Shown here piece by piece: positions 17,282-25,826 of a stretch of 64,000 bases of DNA (its first letter is position 1; the number at the start of each line of letters is the position of its first letter). The stretch comes from Nitrospirillum viridazoti CBAmc. GTDB taxonomy: Bacteria > Pseudomonadota > Alphaproteobacteria > Azospirillales > Azospirillaceae. The stretch is taken from positions 620,001 through 684,000 of the forward strand of contig NZ_CP022113.1 of NCBI RefSeq assembly GCF_000730165.1, read 5' to 3'. Under the pieces are notes generated by a model that had not been told where the DNA came from, made no database searches, and saw nothing but the letters and a program-made list of their open reading frames with translations. The position numbers were made by a program, and so were the translations under genes.

Positions 17282-20203
17282 ATGGTGAGTTTCCAAAGAA
17301 AAAAGGGAGTGTCCAAGTCACCGACGGCGAATTTCCGTACGGCCGTTCTGGCCGGTGTTTCGCTGGTCACCATCGCAGGTCTGGCAACGCCGGCATTCGC
17401 GCAAACGACTCAGCCCAACCCGGACAAGGGCGGCACCAATTCCGATACGATGGAAGATATCATCGTCACCGGCATTATCGGATCTCTGCAACGTAACCTT
17501 GATATCAAGCGCGAGGCGGATGGCATCGTCGACGCCATTTCGGCCGAGGACATCGGTAAGTTCCCCGATTCCAACGTCGCAGCCTCGATGCAGCGCATTC
17601 CCGGCGTGTCCATCAGCCGCGGCACCAGCAGCATGGGCGGCGTGCCCACCTCCACCGGTGACGCCACCGCCATCACCGTCCGCGGCTTTGGCCCCAGCTT
17701 CAACGAAACATTGTTCGACGGCCGCGTGTCCGCCTCGGCCGCCAGTTCCGGCCGCGGCTTCGACTTCAGCTCCGTCAGCTCCGACTTCATCGGGCAGATC
17801 GACGTCCTGAAGTCGCCGGACGCATCGCTGTCGGCCGGCGCCATCGGCGCCACCGTCAACATCAAGTTCCCCAAGCCGCTGGAACATTCGGGATTCCGGG
17901 CCGCCGGCTCGGTTTCCGGCTCCTACGCCTCCGACGCGGATGGGGCCTCCCCCAACGGCGCCATCCTGGTCAGCGACACCTTCGCCCACGACACCTTCGG
18001 CATCCTGCTGGCCGCCGGCTTCAACGAGACCCAGACCCTGGGCAACCATGTGAACAGCCAGGGCTGGATCGGCACCACCAGCGACAAGTTCGGCAGCCTG
18101 GCATCCGGCACGCCGTCCGGCGTTCCGGCCTGGTTCATCCAGGACTACGGCCTGTACCAGGAACACAGCGACACCATCCGCAAGTCCGGCCGCCTGGCCC
18201 TGCAGTGGCAGCCGTCCGACCAGATCGAAATCACGCTGAACGACGACTTCCAGCGTGAGGACGCCCACCAGAACCAGTACGGCTACAGCATCTGGTTCAA
18301 CTCGGGTGCCCTGCAGAACGTGAAGCTGAACAGCAACGGGTCGGTGGTCGATTTCGTCCAGCCCAACACGCCGACCGACTTCCAGGCCCAGTACAACAGC
18401 CAGGTGCTGGAAAACAACCTGTACGGCCTGAACATCAAGTGGACGCCGACCAACAACTGGAAGATCACGGTCGACGCCGCCCGCTCGGAATCCTGGCAAA
18501 ACCCCGACGGCCAGCTGACCAGCCTGGACGCCGACGTGGGCTACGGTTCCTGCGCCAGCGGCACCTGCATCAACACCAACAATGTGGGCATCACCGGCGT
18601 CGCGGCCGGTGCCCTGCCCTACCCCACTGTCTACGGGCCGAACGGCGACACGTCGCACTTCACCAACGGCTTCATCGGGTCGCACGTCTTCCCGATGAGT
18701 TCGACCCGCAACTACAACGTCATCGATCAGGGCAAGGCCGAGGCTGAATGGAAGAGTGGCGACACCACCATTCGCTTCGGCATGCAGTACATCGATAACA
18801 AGGAAGATCTGGCCAGCTACGACAGCTTCACCAACAGCGATTGGCAGGCGTACAGCGGCTATGGTCCGGCGTCGGGCTCGCCCACGGGCGTGGCGTTGCC
18901 GCAGGACTGGTTCACCAAGACCTTCAGCACGTCCAACTTCATCCCGGGCTTCGCCAACAACGGCAACCTGCCGCCGCAGATCCTAATGGCCAATCCGGGC
19001 CAGATCTTGAACTACCTGCAGGGCCTGGGCAATCCGCAGACCAAGAACATCCCGGGCTTCAACTACGGCTGCTGCACCCCGCCCTTCGACGGCACCTATC
19101 GCCTGATCCTGTCCCCGGGCTCCAAGCGCAATATCGAGGAAGAGACCTACGCGCCTTATATCTCGACCACGTTCAAGACCCAGGTGGCCAATATGCCGCT
19201 GAAGGTCAACCTGGGCGTTCGCGAGGAAATCACCCACGTCATCTCCTCTGGCCTGGGCCAGACGCCGACCGCCTTCACCGTGACGCCGGGCGACAAGACC
19301 GCGTTCACGGTGGCCTACGGTCCGGTCAGCACGGTCGAGGGCACCAACAATTACCAGTACATGCTGCCCAACCTGGACTTGACCTTGGGCGTCACGGACG
19401 ACTTGCAGGTGCGCTTCAACGCGTCGCGCACCCTGACCCGTCCGCCGCTGAACAACATGACCCCGGTCTACAGCATCACCACGCAGCGCGTCGGCACGGT
19501 GTCGGCCTCGGGTGGCAACCCCAACCTGATGCCCTACCTGTCCGATAACCTGGATATCGGTGCCGAGTACTACTATCAGCGCAACTCCTACGTCGCCCTC
19601 GATGGTTTCATGAAGAGCGTCAGCAACTTCGTGATCGGCGGCACATCGCAGAAGACCTTCGCCGGCGTCATCGACCCGACCACCGGCAAGGACATGCAGT
19701 ACAGCTACAGCACCTACGTCAACGGACCGACGGCCGAGGTTTACGGCCTGGAAATGTCCATCCAGCATGTGTTCGATGACACCGGCTTCGGCTTCCAGGC
19801 GAACGCCACCGTCGTCGGCACCAACAAGCCCTACGATCCGCTGAACCTGGCGGTTAGCAACTTCGCCGTCACGGGCCTCGCCAACTCCGCCAACTTCGTC
19901 GGCTTCTACGACAAGTACGGGTTCCAGGCGCGTATCGCCGTCAACTGGCGCGATGAGTACCTGGACCACTTCGGCCAGGCGCAGGGCGGTTCCATCTACG
20001 GGTCCGAACCGACCTTCGTCGATCCGGCCTGGGAAGTGGACTTCAGCACCAGCTACGACATCAATGAGTATGTGAGCGTCTACTTCGAAGCCTTGAACCT
20101 GACCAATGAGACCTATTCGACTCATGGCCGGTACCAGGAACAGTTGCTGGATGCCGTCGCCTACGGGCAGCGGTACACCATCGGCGCGCACTTCAAGTAC
20201 TAA
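17282..20203 (+). CDS. TonB-dependent outer-membrane receptor
   Basis: A 973-residue protein with signal peptide (TAVLAGVSLVTIAGLATPAFAQ). A TonB-box-like stretch EDIIVTGI is followed by the plug domain (DAISAEDIGKFPDSNVAASMQRIPGVSISR, then ITVRGFGPSFNETLFDGR) and a long beta-barrel that ends in a terminal Tyr (..HFKY), the usual outer-membrane insertion signal. The plug wording IGKFPD.N.A..LQRIPGV is typical of the large alphaproteobacterial/xanthomonad carbohydrate receptors. ATG 17282 follows AGGGAGGGAAAAT. Context (arabinoxylan enzymes upstream, halogenase/SapC/cupin genes downstream) suggests uptake of xylo- or arabino-oligosaccharides. LacI-type operators precede it and a strong terminator follows. 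Confidence 0.9.
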   Translation: MVSFQRKKGVSKSPTANFRTAVLAGVSLVTIAGLATPAFAQTTQPNPDKGGTNSDTMEDIIVTGIIGSLQRNLDIKREADGIVDAISAEDIGKFPDSNVAASMQRIPGVSISRGTSSMGGVPTSTGDATAITVRGFGPSFNETLFDGRVSASAASSGRGFDFSSVSSDFIGQIDVLKSPDASLSAGAIGATVNIKFPKPLEHSGFRAAGSVSGSYASDADGASPNGAILVSDTFAHDTFGILLAAGFNETQTLGNHVNSQGWIGTTSDKFGSLASGTPSGVPAWFIQDYGLYQEHSDTIRKSGRLALQWQPSDQIEITLNDDFQREDAHQNQYGYSIWFNSGALQNVKLNSNGSVVDFVQPNTPTDFQAQYNSQVLENNLYGLNIKWTPTNNWKITVDAARSESWQNPDGQLTSLDADVGYGSCASGTCINTNNVGITGVAAGALPYPTVYGPNGDTSHFTNGFIGSHVFPMSSTRNYNVIDQGKAEAEWKSGDTTIRFGMQYIDNKEDLASYDSFTNSDWQAYSGYGPASGSPTGVALPQDWFTKTFSTSNFIPGFANNGNLPPQILMANPGQILNYLQGLGNPQTKNIPGFNYGCCTPPFDGTYRLILSPGSKRNIEEETYAPYISTTFKTQVANMPLKVNLGVREEITHVISSGLGQTPTAFTVTPGDKTAFTVAYGPVSTVEGTNNYQYMLPNLDLTLGVTDDLQVRFNASRTLTRPPLNNMTPVYSITTQRVGTVSASGGNPNLMPYLSDNLDIGAEYYYQRNSYVALDGFMKSVSNFVIGGTSQKTFAGVIDPTTGKDMQYSYSTYVNGPTAEVYGLEMSIQHVFDDTGFGFQANATVVGTNKPYDPLNLAVSNFAVTGLANSANFVGFYDKYGFQARIAVNWRDEYLDHFGQAQGGSIYGSEPTFVDPAWEVDFSTSYDINEYVSVYFEALNLTNETYSTHGRYQEQLLDAVAYGQRYTIGAHFKY

Positions 20204-20239
20204 GGTTTGTTTGTGAGCGTACCTTCCTCCTAAACTCCT

Positions 20240-20273
20240 GGGGGCCGCCGTGGCACGTGGCGGCCCCCTTTTT
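20240..20273 (+). terminator. Rho-independent terminator after the TonB receptor
   Basis: A perfect 10-bp GC stem (20240-20249 with 20259-20268) with a nine-base loop is followed at once by TTTTT. It lies 36 bases after the receptor stop and before the halogenase gene, so expression of the following genes depends on read-through or a separate promoter. Confidence 0.9.
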
Positions 20274-20377
20274 CCCTCTGAAGGAGCGGGAGAAAGGCCT
20301 TAAACTGGACCGATACCGGATGCCGCACGTCCCCGCCAGGGAGGGGGGCCGGCGTCTCCGAAAACCAGGATGCCTTC

Positions 20378-21913
20378 ATGGATCGTCCCATCCAGCATAT
20401 CGTCATCGTCGGCGGCGGTACCGCCGGCTGGCTGACCGCGGGCGTCATCGCCGCCCGGCACAAGGCGCGCATGGCCTCGGGCTTCAAGGTCACCTTGGTG
20501 GAATCCCCCAACGTCGCCATCATCGGCGTGGGCGAGGGCACCTGGCCCACCATGCGCACCACGCTGGAAAAGATGGGCGTCTCGGAGACGGAGTTCTTCC
20601 GCCATTGCGACACCGCCTTCAAGCAGGGCGGCAAGTTCGTGGGCTGGACCACCGGCGCCCCCGATGATGCCTATTACCACCCGCTGATGCTGCCGCACGG
20701 CTGGTCCCAGGTGAACCTGGTGCCCCATTGGCTGCAGGACGCGCGCGGCCGCACCTTTTCCGCCGCCGTCTGCCCGCAGGAGGCCATCTGCGAGGAAGGC
20801 CTGGCGCCCAAGACCATCGCCACCCCCGAATACCGGGGCCTGGCCAACTATGCCTATCACCTGGACGCCGGCAAGTTCGCCAGCTTCATGCAGAAGCACT
20901 GCACGCAAAAGCTGGGCGTCCACCATGTCCTGGCCGACGTCACCCAAGTGAAGCAGGATGAAAGCGGCGACATCGCCAGCCTGGTGACCGAGCAGGCGGG
21001 TGAGATCACGGGCGACATGTTCGTGGACTGCACCGGTTTTCGCGCCCTGCTCATCGAAAAAACCTTGGGCGTGGGCTTCAAGGACTGCCGCGACGTGCTG
21101 TTCTGCGACACGGCGCTGGCCATCCAGGTTCCGCACGAGAGCGAAGACGCCCCCATGGCGTCGCAGACCATCGCCACCGCGCAATCGTCCGGCTGGATCT
21201 GGGATATCGCCCTGCCCACCCGGCGCGGCCTGGGCTACGTCTATTCCAGCGACCATATCGATGAGGAGGCGGCGCGGGTCGAGCTGGCGCGCTACGCCGG
21301 CACCCAGGCCGAGGCGCGCAAGATTCCCATCCGTTCCGGCCATCGCGAGATGTTCTGGAAAAACAACTGCGTGGCCGTGGGCCTGGCGGCGGGCTTCCTG
21401 GAGCCGCTGGAAGCCTCCGCCATCATGCTGATCGAGCTGTCGGCCAAGATCATCGCCGACCAGCTGCCGGCCCGCCGCAGCGTCATGGATGTGGTCGCCC
21501 GCCGCTTCAACGAAGTGACGCACTACCGCTGGGGCCGCATCATCGATTTCCTGAAGCTGCACTATGTCCTGACCCAGCGGACGGACACGGCGTTCTGGCG
21601 CGACAACGTCGATCCCGCCTCGACACCGGAACGGCTGCAGGATCTGCTGCGCCTGTGGAAATACCGCGCGCCCTGGTTCCTGGATGAGTTCGACCGGCTG
21701 GAGGAAGTGTTCCCCGCCGCCAGCTACCAGTATGTGCTGTATGGCATGGGCTTCCGCACCGAGGTGGACCCCGCCGAAAACAGTGCCGACGCCCTCCTGG
21801 CCAGCCGCATCATGGCAGAGAACGCGGCCATGGCCCAGAAGATGAGGGCGAACCTGCCCAAGAACCGCGACCTGGTGCGCAAGATCCGCGACCACGGCAT
21901 GCAATCGATCTGA
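20378..21913 (+). CDS. Tryptophan-halogenase-like flavoprotein 1
   Basis: A 511-residue protein of the flavin-dependent tryptophan halogenase family. The FAD dinucleotide motif is HIVIVGGGTAGW; the second motif WIWDIALP corresponds to WxWxIP of halogenases; K82 in TAFKQGGKF aligns with the catalytic Lys of PrnA/RebH, and the active-site Glu lies in AAGFLEPLEAS. The residues needed to make and transfer hypohalous acid thus appear present, but members found beside TonB receptors have no established substrate. No flavin reductase lies in the window. It starts a run with SapC (15-base gap) and a cupin protein, 174 bases after the receptor. Confidence 0.85.
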   Translation: MDRPIQHIVIVGGGTAGWLTAGVIAARHKARMASGFKVTLVESPNVAIIGVGEGTWPTMRTTLEKMGVSETEFFRHCDTAFKQGGKFVGWTTGAPDDAYYHPLMLPHGWSQVNLVPHWLQDARGRTFSAAVCPQEAICEEGLAPKTIATPEYRGLANYAYHLDAGKFASFMQKHCTQKLGVHHVLADVTQVKQDESGDIASLVTEQAGEITGDMFVDCTGFRALLIEKTLGVGFKDCRDVLFCDTALAIQVPHESEDAPMASQTIATAQSSGWIWDIALPTRRGLGYVYSSDHIDEEAARVELARYAGTQAEARKIPIRSGHREMFWKNNCVAVGLAAGFLEPLEASAIMLIELSAKIIADQLPARRSVMDVVARRFNEVTHYRWGRIIDFLKLHYVLTQRTDTAFWRDNVDPASTPERLQDLLRLWKYRAPWFLDEFDRLEEVFPAASYQYVLYGMGFRTEVDPAENSADALLASRIMAENAAMAQKMRANLPKNRDLVRKIRDHGMQSI

Positions 21914-21928
21914 GCCCGGATGGGACCC

Positions 21929-22636
21929 ATGACCAACATCGCCATCGTCAACGCCCAAGCCCACCGCGACCTGCAGGTGAAGGCCAAGGCCAGCCCCGCC
22001 TTCGACGCCAAGCATTTCGTCGCCGTCATCGTGGCCGAGTTCCCCCTGCTGGCCGTGCAGTGCCCCATCCTGCTGTCCAAGGACGCGGAAACCGGCGCCT
22101 TCGTCTGTGGCGCCGTGCTGGGCTTCGCCCAGAATGAAAACCTGTTCCTGACGCCGGACGGCTGGCAGGGCTACCGCCCGCTGACCCTGCAGCGCGGCCC
22201 CTTCTACACGGTGGGGGAGGATCTGGCCATCGACCTGGACGACGCCCGGGTGGGCACCGATGTCGGCGAGCCGCTGTTCTCGCCGAACGGGGAGATGACC
22301 CCCTATCTGCGGGGCATCATCAACGCCATGCAGGAATTGCGTCCGGGGCTGGAGCGTACCAAGCGTTTCATCGAAACGCTGATGAACCTGAAGCTGATCG
22401 AGCCCATCGATATCAGCCTCAGCTTCGACGACGGCAGCCGGCATGAGCTGGCCAACCTGTACACCATCGACCGCGAGGCCCTGCGCGCCCTGCCGGATGC
22501 CGCGGTGCTCGACCTGTTCCGCCGCGGCTACATGCAGCTGATCTACCTGATGATCGCGTCGCTGAAGCACGTACCCCTGATGGCGGAGCGCAAGAACAAG
22601 CAGCTGAGCACCGGCCCGGCCCCGGCCTGGGGCTGA
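21929..22636 (+). CDS. SapC-like protein
   Basis: About 235 residues with the SapC pattern (PF07277): AFDAKHFVAVIVAEFPLLAVQCPILLSKD, NLFLTPDGWQGYRPLTLQRGPF and LFSPNGEMTPYL. SapC was first named in the Campylobacter S-layer locus, but in alphaproteobacteria and xanthomonads it is repeatedly found between a TonB receptor and tryptophan-halogenase-like genes; its function is unknown. No signal peptide is seen. The start ATG 21929 is preferred since GGATGGGA precedes it; ATG 21920 is in frame. The gap to the halogenase gene is 15 bases and to the cupin gene 13, so all three are one operon. Confidence 0.85.
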   Translation: MTNIAIVNAQAHRDLQVKAKASPAFDAKHFVAVIVAEFPLLAVQCPILLSKDAETGAFVCGAVLGFAQNENLFLTPDGWQGYRPLTLQRGPFYTVGEDLAIDLDDARVGTDVGEPLFSPNGEMTPYLRGIINAMQELRPGLERTKRFIETLMNLKLIEPIDISLSFDDGSRHELANLYTIDREALRALPDAAVLDLFRRGYMQLIYLMIASLKHVPLMAERKNKQLSTGPAPAWG

Positions 22637-22649
22637 CGGCGGCGCCCCC

Positions 22650-23657
22650 ATGACGACCGAAGTCGCCGAACGCGACGGCCGCACCCTCACCTCGCCGGGG
22701 CAGTTCCTGGGCGAGGTGGTGATGGCGGGCCGCCCCCTGATCCTGCGCGGCCTGGTGGCGCACTGGCCGGTGGTGGCGAAGGTCACGCCCGCCGCCCTGC
22801 GCGACTATCTCGGCGGCTTCGGACCCGGCGCCGCCATGGAGACCTTCGTCGGCCCACCGGAGATCCGGGGCCGGTATTTCTATGGCGCGGACCTCAAGGG
22901 CAACAATTTCGAGCGCCGCACCCTGCGCCTGGGTGAGGCGCTGGACCAGATGGTGCGGGCCCTGGATGACCCCGCCTCCCCCACCCTCTATGCCGGGTCG
23001 CTGACCTTGGACGAGCATCTGCCGGGCTTCGCGGCGGAGAACCCCATGCCCCTGCTGCCACCCGGCGTGGCGGGGCGCATCTGGCTGGGCCACGCCTCCA
23101 CCGTCGCCACCCATTACGACGCGTTCGAGAACCTGGCCTGCGTGGTGGCCGGCAAACGGCGCTTCACCCTGTACCCACCGGCGGCCGTGGGCGACCTTTA
23201 TGTCGGCCCCATCGACAACACCCTGTCGGGCCAGCCCATCAGCCTGGCCGCGTCCGATCCTGACAACCCCGCCTATCCACGCTTCCACGCCATCCGCGAT
23301 CAGGCGCTGGTGGCGGATCTCGAGCCCGGCGACGCCCTGTTTCTACCCAAGCTGTGGTGGCACCAGGTGGAGGCGACCGCCCCGTTCAACGGCCTGGTCA
23401 ACTACTGGTGGGACGCCTTCGCCACCGGCCCGGACGCCCCCTTCACCAGCCTGCTTCTGGCCATGATCACGATGGCGGAGCGGCCGGAGGCGGAGCGGCA
23501 GGCCTGGCGCGCCTTCTTCGACCATTACGTCTTCCGCCTGCAGGGCCATCCCCTGGCCCACCTGCCGGCGGAGCAGCACGGCGTGCTGGGTCCCCTGAAG
23601 GCAGGCAATTACGGCCGCATCCGCGCGCGGGTGATGCAGCTGCTGCGCGGGGGATAG
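22650..23657 (+). CDS. Cupin_8/JmjC-like Fe(II)/2-oxoglutarate oxygenase
   Basis: A 335-residue protein with the cupin_8 (PF13621) pattern: RPLILRGLVAHWP at the N-terminus, the iron-binding HxD in STVATHYDAFEN (H155, D157), a Lys in AGKRRFTLYPP that usually binds 2-oxoglutarate, and the distal His in LPKLWWHQVEA (H238). Relatives include asparaginyl hydroxylases such as FIH and bacterial JmjC proteins, so a protein-hydroxylating role is possible but unproven. It is the third gene of the halogenase/SapC/cupin operon. It faces the second halogenase-like gene, with 68 bases between the stop codons, which hold only a partial direct repeat CCCATCATG. Confidence 0.82.
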   Translation: MTTEVAERDGRTLTSPGQFLGEVVMAGRPLILRGLVAHWPVVAKVTPAALRDYLGGFGPGAAMETFVGPPEIRGRYFYGADLKGNNFERRTLRLGEALDQMVRALDDPASPTLYAGSLTLDEHLPGFAAENPMPLLPPGVAGRIWLGHASTVATHYDAFENLACVVAGKRRFTLYPPAAVGDLYVGPIDNTLSGQPISLAASDPDNPAYPRFHAIRDQALVADLEPGDALFLPKLWWHQVEATAPFNGLVNYWWDAFATGPDAPFTSLLLAMITMAERPEAERQAWRAFFDHYVFRLQGHPLAHLPAEQHGVLGPLKAGNYGRIRARVMQLLRGG

Positions 23658-23725
23658 CCCTTATTCGCCTCGGTCGCCGGACGGTCCCCGCCGGCGCCGA
23701 TCAATACCCATCATGTCAATGCCCA

Positions 23726-25276
23726 TCATGATTGGGCGGCGCAGTACCGGTCGATGAAGGCCTGATGATGGGGCATGGTCTGGACCACCCAGCCGATCAC
23801 GTCGTGGATGTTGGCCAGGGCGCCGCGCATCTTCTCCGGATCCAGCAGGTCGGTCAGCGGGTCATAGCGGCGCGGGACCAGGCCCTGGCCGGTGAAGACG
23901 TAAAGCCAGCTTTGCTCAGGAAACAGCTCGGTATCCTCGCGCTGGATACGGCCATGGCTCTGGAACAGCTCGATCTTGGACTTCAGGCTGTCCGGCCACT
24001 CGATGCCGGCGCAATGGCGCCAGAAGTCCGTATCCCGCCGTTCGTTAGTGGCGTAGTGCAGCACCAGGAAGTCGCGGATGCGCTCATACTCGAACGCCAC
24101 CATCCTGTTGTAGCGGGCTACGTCCGCGGGCTCGCACCGCCGGTCGGGCAGCATCTGGATGAACAGGGCCAGGCCCCGGTGCACCATGTGGATGCTGGTG
24201 GACTCCAGGGGTTCGAGAAAGCCGCTGGCCAGGCCCAGGGACAGGCAGTTGCGCTTCCAGGTTTCACGGCGGCGGCCGGTGACGAAGCGCAGGATGCGGG
24301 GGTCGGCCAGGGGCTTGCCCGCCAGGTTGGCCAGCAGGGTCTCCCGCGCCGCCTCATCGTCCAGGAAGTCGCGGGCGTAGACCACGCCGTTGCCTTCACG
24401 GTGCTGCAGCGGGATGCGCCATTGCCAGCCGGCTTCCCGCGCCGCCGCCAGCGTGTAGGAGGGCGGCGCGCCCGCCCGCTCGCTGGGCACGGCGACGGCA
24501 CTGTCGCACGGCAGGTAGCTTTGCCAGTTCTCATAGCCGGCCTGCAGCGCCTCCTCGATCAGCAGGCCACGGAAGCCGCTGCAGTCGATGAAGAAATCGC
24601 CTTCGACCCGGCGGCCATCCTCCAGCCTCAGGGCGTCGATGAAGCCGTCCTCGGGCCGCAGGTCGACCTTCACCACCTTGCCCTCCACCCGGGTGACGCC
24701 CCGCGCCTCGGAGTAGGTGCGCAGATATCGGGCGAACAGGGCGGCATCGAAATGCAGGGCGTAGGTGATGCCCTCCAGCGGCGATCCCGGCGCCTTCACC
24801 GGGCGCATGAAGCGATTGTGCGCGGCCGCCTGGGCCTGCAGCGAATATTCCTCCAGCGGGGCGGCGGCACCGGCCAGCCGCTGCCGCATCCAGTAGGCGG
24901 GGAAGCCTATCCCCTCCATCTCGAAGCCGGTGTGGCCGAAGGGATGGAAATAGGAATGGCCCAGGCGGGTCCAGTCCTGGAAGCGGATGCCCAGCTTGAA
25001 GGTGGCGTTGGTCTGGCGGATGAGGTCGTCCTCATCGATGCCCAGCACGCGGATGAAGTTCATGATGGGCGGGATGGTGGCCTCACCCACGCCCACGGTG
25101 CCGATCTGCTCGGATTCCACCAGCACGATGTCGCACTTCAGGTTGCGCAGGAACCTGGTCAGGCTGGCGGCCGCCATCCATCCGGCGGTGCCACCGCCGA
25201 CGATGACGATGCGGCGCAAGGGCGCGTTGGTAGCGGTATCATTCGAAATCTGCGGCGAAGTATGCGGCGCGGCCAT
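23726..25276 (-). CDS. Tryptophan-halogenase-like flavoprotein 2
   Basis: A 516-residue member of the same family as the gene at 20378 but clearly divergent. It has RRIVIVGGGTAGWM, the classical WQWRIPL (WxWxIP) motif, K94 in ATFKLGIRFQDW as the catalytic Lys counterpart, and Glu in ASGFLEPLEST. All marks of an active halogenase are kept, and it fits the family more closely than copy 1. Ribosome binding before ATG 25276 is weak (GGGACCC), so the start could lie a few codons downstream. It converges with the cupin operon and is divergent from the metal-efflux locus. Whether it acts on free tryptophan, another aromatic, or a protein/glycan is unknown. Confidence 0.87.
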   Translation of the reverse strand: MAAPHTSPQISNDTATNAPLRRIVIVGGGTAGWMAAASLTRFLRNLKCDIVLVESEQIGTVGVGEATIPPIMNFIRVLGIDEDDLIRQTNATFKLGIRFQDWTRLGHSYFHPFGHTGFEMEGIGFPAYWMRQRLAGAAAPLEEYSLQAQAAAHNRFMRPVKAPGSPLEGITYALHFDAALFARYLRTYSEARGVTRVEGKVVKVDLRPEDGFIDALRLEDGRRVEGDFFIDCSGFRGLLIEEALQAGYENWQSYLPCDSAVAVPSERAGAPPSYTLAAAREAGWQWRIPLQHREGNGVVYARDFLDDEAARETLLANLAGKPLADPRILRFVTGRRRETWKRNCLSLGLASGFLEPLESTSIHMVHRGLALFIQMLPDRRCEPADVARYNRMVAFEYERIRDFLVLHYATNERRDTDFWRHCAGIEWPDSLKSKIELFQSHGRIQREDTELFPEQSWLYVFTGQGLVPRRYDPLTDLLDPEKMRGALANIHDVIGWVVQTMPHHQAFIDRYCAAQS

Positions 25277-25351
25277 GCGTTGGGTCCCGGCGATGTCTCT
25301 CCCTGTTCCTCCTTTCTATCGTGGCGCGACACGCGGCGTCACAACTTTTTG

Positions 25352-25363
25352 TGGCGCGCGCCA
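25352..25363. promoter_or_regulatory. Palindrome in the halogenase 2/czc divergent region
   Basis: TGGCGCGCGCCA is a perfect 12-base palindrome. The 8-mer GTGGCGCG also occurs 30 bases upstream (25321-25328 and 25351-25358), about three helical turns apart. It may be an operator for either divergent gene; high GC makes chance occurrence possible. Confidence 0.3.
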
Positions 25364-25415
25364 TAAATCGCCGAAAGACTTGAAGCCGGCGGGTTTAATC
25401 GCCAGATTGCCCGCC

Positions 25416-25748
25416 ATGCGCTGGTTGCTCGCCCTTCTGCTGCTGTTCACGGCGGTGTTCGACGGCCCGTCCCTGACCGAGATGGCGGGCGGCGCGCCGA
25501 CGTGCGGCATCCTCCAGGAGCATGTGGCTGTGGAGGGGGCGCCCGACCCCACCGATGGCCTGCGCCACAGCGCGGTGCATTTCCACGCCGGCCAGGGCCC
25601 CTGCGGCCATGTCCATGTGGCCGATGCCGTCGGGCCCACGCCCATGCCGGGGCCCAGCGTCATGATGCGCCTTGCGGCCCTTCCGCCGCTGGACCAGCCC
25701 TACACCACCCGCGCCCTGGCCCCGCCGGACCGCCCCCCGGCCGCCTGA
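25416..25748 (+). CDS. Small secreted His-rich protein at the head of the czc locus
   Basis: About 110 residues: a hydrophobic signal-like N-terminus (MRWLLALLLLFTAVFDG), then a short region with HSAVHFHAGQGPCGHVHVADA, rich in His with one Cys, and a Pro-rich end. No known domain was recognised. It lies 78 bases upstream of czcC on the same strand, and small His-rich periplasmic proteins often open Czc-type efflux operons, so a metal-binding or metal-sensing role in the periplasm is likely but inferred. No clear ribosome-binding site precedes the ATG, and the frame continues open upstream, so the start is uncertain. Confidence 0.6.
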   Translation: MRWLLALLLLFTAVFDGPSLTEMAGGAPTCGILQEHVAVEGAPDPTDGLRHSAVHFHAGQGPCGHVHVADAVGPTPMPGPSVMMRLAALPPLDQPYTTRALAPPDRPPAA

Positions 25749-25826
25749 TCGATCCCCCGCGCGCTTTCGCGCCCTAGCGCCGCCCCCCAGGGGCGGCCCG
25801 ATCGATCCTGCCTGTCCGGAGCCTTT

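Noticed and set aside
20378-25276. Complete halogenated-natural-product gene cluster
   Set aside because: No NRPS, PKS, flavin reductase or tailoring genes are present; the halogenase-like genes sit in a sugar-uptake locus instead.
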